Of a DNA stretch of 64,000 nucleotides, positions 59,057 to 64,000 are shown piece after piece. A program made the position numbers and the translations under genes. The DNA lies in the NCBI RefSeq assembly GCF_026041215.1, contig NZ_JAPEIQ010000028.1, forward strand, positions 62,001-126,000, in the 5' to 3' direction. The stretch's first letter is position 1, and the number at the start of each line of letters is the position of its first letter. The stretch comes from Hoyosella sp. YIM 151337 (GTDB taxonomy: Bacteria > Actinomycetota > Actinomycetes > Mycobacteriales > Mycobacteriaceae). Under the pieces are notes generated by a model. It had not been told where the DNA came from. It worked only from the letters and a program-made list of their open reading frames with translations, and ran no database searches.

Positions 59057-59932
59057 TTGTTTGATGTGCCTGAACACAATGCACGTATCACACCGATTGG
59101 AGCACAGATCGCGACGGTCCGGCGGCGTGCAGGAATCTCGCTGCGTCAACTCGCACGCCAAATCGGGATAAGTCCGGCTGCGCTCAGCGCCATCGAGAAC
59201 GACAAATCCAGAGTCACTGTCGCGCGCCTGCACGACATAGCCGAGGCCTTAGCCACAACCGCGCCCGCCATTCTCCAAGAACAAGCAGGAAGAGAGGTCG
59301 ATTCAGGAAGCTCGAGAGGCGTCATTCCACGCGCCAGATCACGTGCCTGGCGACAGTTCGCACCTCTTGAGTTCGATCCCGTCCTCGCAGGGGCGACCTC
59401 GGCGTTCGTTCGTTTGGGCTATCACGGCGCGACTGTTCGCAAAATCGCCGATGCCGCGGGCATGAGCGTACCTGGCGTCTACCACCACTACCCCAGCAAA
59501 CAAGCCTTGCTCGTCACGATCCTCGACCTGACTATGGAGGACCTTCAATGGCGGGTTGACGCGGCACGTGCTGAGGCAGGGGTGAAGCCGTCGGACCGAT
59601 TCGCGAGGATTGTTGAGGCCCTCGCGCTCTTTCACGCAGAACGGAGAGACCTCGCGTTCATCGGTGCGAGCGAGATGCGCAGCCTGCACCCGCCCGATCT
59701 CGGCCGCATCACGCAGATGCGTGCATACATCCAGCACCTTCTAGAGGAGGAAGCGCTGACCGCGATCGCCGCAGGAGAGTTCTGGTCCCGGAATCCGCAA
59801 AACGCCACCAGGGCGATCTCAACGATGTGCACCTCACTGGCACAGTGGTATCGCTCGGATGGGCCAATGCCAGCAGGCCAGATCGCAGCGCAGTACGCTG
59901 CATATGCGGTCGCGATAATGCGCACTCCATGA
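59057..59932 (+). CDS. regulator with N-terminal XRE-type and second TetR-type DNA-binding domains
   Basis: 291 residues. Residues about 12-70 form an XRE/Cro-type helix-turn-helix (IGAQIATVRRRAGISLRQLA, ISPAALSAIENDKSRVTVARL). After a linker of about 40 residues, a TetR helix-turn-helix starts (TSAFVRLGYHGATVRKIADA, MSVPGVYHHYPSKQALLVTIL), followed by an all-helical ligand domain. Two different DNA-binding domains in one chain are uncommon. The frame begins TTG/ATG at 59057; the true start may lie slightly downstream. It diverges from the kinase/SDR/dehydrogenase operon and is its probable repressor. Confidence 0.85.
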   Translation: MFDVPEHNARITPIGAQIATVRRRAGISLRQLARQIGISPAALSAIENDKSRVTVARLHDIAEALATTAPAILQEQAGREVDSGSSRGVIPRARSRAWRQFAPLEFDPVLAGATSAFVRLGYHGATVRKIADAAGMSVPGVYHHYPSKQALLVTILDLTMEDLQWRVDAARAEAGVKPSDRFARIVEALALFHAERRDLAFIGASEMRSLHPPDLGRITQMRAYIQHLLEEEALTAIAAGEFWSRNPQNATRAISTMCTSLAQWYRSDGPMPAGQIAAQYAAYAVAIMRTP

Positions 59933-60431
59933 GAGTTCGCGATGCGGACGTCTCACATGGCGGCGCTTGTGCGCACCGCAGATCAGGCTTACCGAAACTG
60001 CTTCCGTAACGCACACCGGTGTTTCGTGGCCCCGGCGAACCCGGGGAGGCGGTAATTCAGTGCCGCTGCGCACCGCTCGAAAACCAGTACTTCGCTTGAG
60101 TACCCAAGGAATCAGCGAAAGCGCCAGGGACTCCGTGCGCGATCGTGGCCCAAACGGATCCTCGGCTGCGCGCTATGGATCGGTGTGCATCCACTGACCG
60201 GCCGCGCCTCACGTGGGCAAAGCTGTTTATCAGGTCTTGCGTCACCGCTGGCCCGCCCGTAGTACCGATGGTTCGCCCTGTATAAGTCTGCAACTGGCCG
60301 GTGAAACGATCTTCGTTAGGTCTCCGATCTTTCAGCACGTCAACTCGGTGCTACCCGAGATTAGGACATCGTCTGCTTCAGTGGTGGGGCTCCGCCAACC
60401 CCAACAATGGGGGCCGTTCACCCTGCATACG
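59933..60431. other. 499-bp gap between convergent genes
   Basis: No frame here looks coding. CCCCGG (60030-60035) and CCGGGG (60041-60046) form a six-bp hairpin about 97 bases after the XRE-TetR stop, which could help end that transcript but lacks a U-run. Nothing else was recognised. Confidence 0.5.
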
Positions 60432-61652
60432 TCAGGACTGCGCAATCCGCAGCTTGATAGCAACGAGCAAATCAAGGACAGTGCGGAAGCCGCGCAGGTC
60501 TAGTCCAGTCCGTTCCGATATCCGGTCCAACCGGTGGTATGCGGTGTTGCTGTGCACGAAAAGCGCTTCCGCAGCAGCCTTCGCATTGAGATCCGCCGCA
60601 ACGTATGCGTTGAGCGTGTCGATATACACTCGGTCACCCGCTAAGTCCTCGTCAATGAATCGGCGCACGCGCTCCGGAATCAGCCCCCACGCCACCTCGT
60701 CACCGCGCGAAATCAGGTAGTCGAAAGCGGTCAGATGCTCAAGCGCCTGCATTCCCGGCCTTCCACGCAAGTACCGCAGCGCCAGCTTCGCTTCCTCGTA
60801 GCCCTGAGGTGCTGCGCCAAGCCCAGACTGCGCAGTGCTGAGCCCCAAAGATAACTCCACGCAGTGTGAGCGCAATTCTTCGATCACGATAGACAGTTGA
60901 GAGAGAACATCCTTTGTCCCGCGGGACAACTGAAGAGGCAATACCCCGATAATCTCGTTGCGGCGCATAGTGAGTAGTCCACCCGGGTAGTTGGCCGCGG
61001 CGCGACCCATGACCCGCACCAACGTGTTCCGCTCGCCGGTGAAATTCACGACCCGACCAACCAGTATCGCGAACCCCCCGCTGGCGGAGAGTCCAGCCGT
61101 CTTTAGCGCGGCCCGGCGCGGCCCCGTCTTCGGCTGATTGCCGGCGAGCAGGTCTTCAACCAGATCGCGAGTGGCGCGCGCAGCATCCGCGATGAGAAAC
61201 CGTTCAGCCTCCAAATACGCTTCCGCTGCCGCGGTCGTACCTATTTCGATGACGTCCATCATGTGCCCCATCGCATCGAATGCCGCGAGTCTGAGGCTCA
61301 CGTCGTGCTCAAGCAGATCCCTGATCGATTCCCACAACGTAATTTGGGCGACTCGAAAGGCGCGCAAGAAGTCCGGCAGCGAAATTGCTTGGGTGACACG
61401 GCGCATCGCCTGATCCACTGTAAAGCCAAACTCATCTTGCTGCGGCTTTCGGTTCTCAGCGAGCGAACTGGTGAAGAGCCTGAACACATGCATGCAGTGC
61501 GCTGTGATATCACCACGCAGTTCGTCCTTCGCCGGGCTCGCGCCGTAACTCGGGACTTCCTCAAATACACGGTTCGCAGCGGCGCGCGCAATGTCCGGCG
61601 ATGCTTCGTCGATAGTACGGGCAAGGCGCTCCCCTTCCCTCTCATCCGGCAT
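60432..61652 (-). CDS. PucR-family transcriptional regulator (second paralogue)
   Basis: 406 residues. It has the same plan as the gene at 43406: QAISLPDFLRAFRVAQITLWESI in the sensor part, AERFLIADAARATRDLVEDLLAGN in the middle, and the C-terminal PucR helix-turn-helix (DLNAKAAAEALFVHSNTAYHRLDRI, RTVLDLLVAIKLR). ATG at 61652 with GGGAGGAC upstream is chosen over the open frame to 61826. It diverges from the acyl-CoA ligase gene across 128 bases that contain a clean inverted repeat, so it probably controls that gene and itself. Confidence 0.9.
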   Translation of the reverse strand: MPDEREGERLARTIDEASPDIARAAANRVFEEVPSYGASPAKDELRGDITAHCMHVFRLFTSSLAENRKPQQDEFGFTVDQAMRRVTQAISLPDFLRAFRVAQITLWESIRDLLEHDVSLRLAAFDAMGHMMDVIEIGTTAAAEAYLEAERFLIADAARATRDLVEDLLAGNQPKTGPRRAALKTAGLSASGGFAILVGRVVNFTGERNTLVRVMGRAAANYPGGLLTMRRNEIIGVLPLQLSRGTKDVLSQLSIVIEELRSHCVELSLGLSTAQSGLGAAPQGYEEAKLALRYLRGRPGMQALEHLTAFDYLISRGDEVAWGLIPERVRRFIDEDLAGDRVYIDTLNAYVAADLNAKAAAEALFVHSNTAYHRLDRISERTGLDLRGFRTVLDLLVAIKLRIAQS

Positions 61653-61673
61653 GAGCAGTGTCCTCCCTGTACG

Positions 61674-61694
61674 TGGTGTTACCGAGTAACACCA
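61674..61694. promoter_or_regulatory. inverted repeat between the second PucR gene and the acyl-CoA ligase gene
   Basis: TGGTGTTAC (61674-61682) and GTAACACCA (61686-61694) are perfect nine-base arms around CGA. The site is 22 bases before the PucR start. Nearby, CCAACATTGT occurs twice (61692-61701 and 61735-61744), adding possible half-sites. This is a good candidate operator for the PucR protein. Confidence 0.65.
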
Positions 61695-61780
61695 ACATTG
61701 TTTTTCCTCCTCTATGGCGTGTGTCGCATTTCGGCCAACATTGTGCGCTGTCAGATTCCGCAAGAATGGAGCCCGCGCAC

Positions 61781-63274
61781 ATGAGCAACCTCGCAACATC
61801 TTTCCTTGCTGCCGCAAACGCCACACCGGGGGCCACGGCTATCCGGCTTGACGACGAGACACTGACTTACTCGAAGCTCGAAGCCGCGGCCCGGCGCGTA
61901 GCGGGTCTGCTAGTTCAGCGTGGTATCAAGCCAGGCGACACCGTGGGGATCATGGTTCCCAACGTTGCGGCCTTCCCTGCGCTCTATTACGGAGTTCTCC
62001 TTGCTGGCGGGGTCGCCGTTCCGATGAACCCGCTGCTGAAGAACCGTGAAATCGCATATTATCTGGGTGATTCCGGTGCGAAGCTGGTGTTCGCATGGCA
62101 CGCCGTTGCAGCGGAAGCCGAGGCTGGGGCTCTCGAGGCCCACGCCGGTGTTGTAAAGGTTGATGAGTCTTTCCTTTCGGATATTTCGGCCCCGCCGCTC
62201 GCCGGCGTTGCTGACCGCGCCGAGGACGACACGGCCGTCATCCTCTACACCTCCGGCACGACCGGGCATCCTAAAGGCGCGGAACTCACGCACTTCAACC
62301 TGCGCCGCAACGCTGATCGATTCGCGCGGGACTGGCTGAAACTTTCCGCGAACGACGTGGTTCTCGGATGCCTGCCGCTCTTCCACACGTTCGGTCAGAC
62401 CGTATCGATGAACTGCACGCTGTTCAGCGGTGCGACACTCGTGCTGCTCCCCCGCTTCACTGGCGATCTCGCACTTCAGTCGATCCAGAAGGAGAAGGTG
62501 ACGGTGTTCGCTGGCGTGCCGACGATGTACTCGGCGATGATCGAGGCGCCAGGCAGTGCGGATGCCGACGCGTCGACACTGCGTCTGTGCTGCTCTGGCG
62601 GTGCAGCCCTCCCTCTCGACACGCTCACGTCGTTCGAAGGCAAGTTCCGCGCGGTGATCATCGAAGGATACGGACTTTCCGAAACGTCACCGGTGTGCTG
62701 CTTCAACCCACCGGAGGGAGAGCGGAAGATCGGCTCCGTCGGACTCCCGCTCGACGGTGTGGAAATGCGCGTTATCAATGACGACGGTGCGACGCTCCCG
62801 CCCGGCGAACTCGGTGAGATCTGCGTACGAGGCGAAAACGTGATGAAAGGCTACCTCGGCCGCCCCACGGCGACCGCCGAGGCATTCATCGACGGCTGGT
62901 TCCGCACCGGCGACATCGGCAAGCAAGACGATGATGGGTACTTCTACATCGTCGACCGCAAGAAGTCGCTCATCATCCGCGGCGGCTACAACGTCTACCC
63001 GCGCGAGGTCGAAGAGGTGCTGTACGAGCACCCTGATGTCGTCGAGGCGGCTGTGATCGGAATTCCGCATGCAGCGCTCGGGGAAGAGGTCGGTGCCGCA
63101 ATCGCCGTACGCCCAGGGGCAACAGTCGACACCGCGGAAATTAGCGAATTTGTGAAAGCCCGTCTCGCCGCGTACAAGTATCCGCGCCAGGTGTGGGTGC
63201 TCGACGAACTGCCCAAGGGGCCTACCGGGAAAATCTTGCGCCGCGAGGTGCAGCCGCCCGCCAGCGCACGCTGA
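61781..63274 (+). CDS. AMP-dependent acyl-CoA ligase (long-chain fatty acid-CoA ligase type)
   Basis: 497 residues. Adenylate-forming motifs are all present: ILYTSGTTGHPKGAELTH (P-loop), GYGLSETSPVCCFNPP, GWFRTGDIGKQDDDGYFYIV, DRKKSLIIRGGYNVYPREVEE and the C-terminal catalytic Lys in PTGKILRREV. It activates a carboxylic acid with ATP and CoA; the size suits medium/long-chain or aromatic acids. ATG at 61781 with GGAG nine bases upstream is preferred over ATG 61766. It is 39 bases before a PHA synthase gene, so activated acids may be directed to polymer. Confidence 0.93.
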   Translation: MSNLATSFLAAANATPGATAIRLDDETLTYSKLEAAARRVAGLLVQRGIKPGDTVGIMVPNVAAFPALYYGVLLAGGVAVPMNPLLKNREIAYYLGDSGAKLVFAWHAVAAEAEAGALEAHAGVVKVDESFLSDISAPPLAGVADRAEDDTAVILYTSGTTGHPKGAELTHFNLRRNADRFARDWLKLSANDVVLGCLPLFHTFGQTVSMNCTLFSGATLVLLPRFTGDLALQSIQKEKVTVFAGVPTMYSAMIEAPGSADADASTLRLCCSGGAALPLDTLTSFEGKFRAVIIEGYGLSETSPVCCFNPPEGERKIGSVGLPLDGVEMRVINDDGATLPPGELGEICVRGENVMKGYLGRPTATAEAFIDGWFRTGDIGKQDDDGYFYIVDRKKSLIIRGGYNVYPREVEEVLYEHPDVVEAAVIGIPHAALGEEVGAAIAVRPGATVDTAEISEFVKARLAAYKYPRQVWVLDELPKGPTGKILRREVQPPASAR

Positions 63275-63313
63275 AACATATCGGGACATTCAGAGACTTC
63301 CAAGGATCCACAC

Positions 63314-64000
63314 ATGGTCACCATCAGCACACAAAGAATTGACGAGACCCTCGCCGAGGCCTCAGCTCCCATTGACATGCTGCTCACGAGCGCGGCCCGT
63401 GGGCAATGGCGGCGCTTTATCCCCGGCGCTTCCACCGTGAAACTCGGTGCGGCGATCGTCGAGAAGCCCAGCGTCATCGCGGATGAAGCGGTAAGCCTCG
63501 TCCGGGAACTCGCCCGCGCCGGCACCGGGAGGTCCGGTATCACCCCCGACAAGCGCGACCGCCGATTCAGCGATCCGGCCTGGTCATCGAACCCCTGGCT
63601 CCGAGCCATCCTCCAGGGATACCTCGCGGTTGACAAATCCGCACGCAGCGTTGTCAGCGAACTCGAACTGGACTGGCGTGATCGCGAACGAATCGAGTTC
63701 GCTCTCGAGAACCTCCTCGATGCCGCCGCACCGAGCAACCTACCCGGCATCAACCCCCTGTCGCTCAAAGCGCTGATCGACACGGGCGGACTGAGCGCGC
63801 TTCGTGGCGTGCGGAACTTTCTGCGGGATTTCGCGAAAGCACCGCGCGTGCCAGCGATGGTAGATACGTCAGGCTTCACGGTCGGCGTCAACATCGCAGC
63901 CACCGACGGCAGTGTTGTTTTGACAACACCCAGCTTCGAGTTGATCCAGTACCGTCCAGTCACCGACGAGGTGGGCACACTGCCGCTGTTGATCGTGCCG
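63314..64000 (+). CDS. phaC: poly(3-hydroxyalkanoate) synthase (3'-truncated by window)
   Basis: 229 residues are visible. The N-terminal PhaC domain is clear: RDRRFSDPAWSSNPWLRAIL, SNLPGINPLSLKALIDTGG, LSALRGVRNFLRDF, VDTSGFTVGVNIAATDGSVV, and ELIQYRPVTDEV leading into the alpha/beta hydrolase part. The catalytic lipase-like Cys box lies beyond the window, so activity cannot be checked. It polymerises (R)-3-hydroxyacyl-CoA into storage granules. ATG at 63314 has AAGGA seven bases upstream. It follows the acyl-CoA ligase gene closely and is probably co-transcribed. Confidence 0.93.
   Translation, partial: MVTISTQRIDETLAEASAPIDMLLTSAARGQWRRFIPGASTVKLGAAIVEKPSVIADEAVSLVRELARAGTGRSGITPDKRDRRFSDPAWSSNPWLRAILQGYLAVDKSARSVVSELELDWRDRERIEFALENLLDAAAPSNLPGINPLSLKALIDTGGLSALRGVRNFLRDFAKAPRVPAMVDTSGFTVGVNIAATDGSVVLTTPSFELIQYRPVTDEVGTLPLLIVP

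Noticed and set aside
59967-60338. Short overlapping frames in the gap after the XRE-TetR gene
   Set aside because: Several frames of 76-93 residues overlap on both strands without ribosome-binding sites or family features.
41484-64000. Mobile element or prophage carrying the accessory region
   Set aside because: No transposase, integrase, terminal repeats or tRNA-linked attachment site was seen; only the deletion scar at 48.5 kb hints at rearrangement.

Overview
This window comes from a high-GC actinobacterium of the order Mycobacteriales (the Mycobacterium / Rhodococcus / Gordonia / Hoyosella side of the tree). The evidence is gene content and order. The block gnd, guaB1, two DUF21-CBS genes, glcB, gcvP with a glycine riboswitch, the MerR gene resR (Rv1830-like), a bifunctional-nuclease gene, the MerR gene ftsR (Rv1828-like), garA, gcvH, two DUF881 genes around a 'small basic protein' gene, and a pgsA-type gene follows the order remembered for M. 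tuberculosis Rv1822-Rv1844. It is joined directly to a second block (smc, acyP, osmC-like, mutM, rnc, rpmF, DUF177, sepIVA) and a third (coaD, rsmD, pyc, recG, DAK-type gene, rpmB, ung) that I recall as separate loci in M. tuberculosis. No PE/PPE genes, rRNA, tRNA, CRISPR array or insertion sequence was recognised. The species cannot be fixed from the sequence alone.

Layout. 1-7.3 kb: pentose phosphate and purine salvage (6-phosphogluconate dehydrogenase cut by the window edge, GuaB1), a small membrane-anchored protein, two CNNM/CorC-type membrane proteins, a conserved protein usually called 3-methyladenine glycosylase, and a VOC protein. 7.6-17.5 kb: C2/C1 metabolism and its regulators (malate synthase G, glycine cleavage P and H proteins, GarA, two MerR regulators). 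17.6-24 kb: membrane and chromosome proteins (DUF881/sbp/DUF881, phosphatidyltransferase, SMC). 24-36 kb: acylphosphatase, an MFS exporter, a coupled low-complexity hypothetical gene, OsmC-like protein, alanine/glycine symporter, Fpg, RNase III, L32, DUF177, SepIVA, CoaD, RsmD, pyruvate carboxylase. 36-41.4 kb: RecG, a DAK-type gene split by a frameshift, L28, Ung.

41.5-64 kb is accessory catabolic DNA with a regulator in each unit. A DJ-1/quinone-reductase pair diverges from a PucR regulator that overlaps a GMC oxidoreductase gene, followed by an NCS2-type permease. A chimeric pseudogene (front of a DJ-1/Hsp31-like gene joined to the tail of an acyl-CoA ligase gene) marks a deletion scar. 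Next comes a Baeyer-Villiger-type monooxygenase, two alpha/beta hydrolases and an AraC regulator, facing an SDR/DJ-1 pair. After a 600-bp gap is an operon of an APH-type kinase, an SDR and an ACAD10/11-like acyl-CoA dehydrogenase, divergent from a regulator with both an XRE and a TetR DNA-binding domain. Finally a second PucR regulator diverges from an acyl-CoA ligase followed by a PHA synthase gene cut by the window end.

The most interesting proposal is that the kinase/SDR/dehydrogenase operon (55.8-58.8 kb), perhaps with the nearby CoA ligase and PHA synthase, carries out phosphorylation-dependent catabolism of 4-hydroxyacyl-CoAs, as in the Pseudomonas lva pathway and mammalian ACAD10/11. 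This is inference from family membership and gene neighbourhood. Several clean inverted repeats in the divergent intergenic regions are likely operators for the local regulators.
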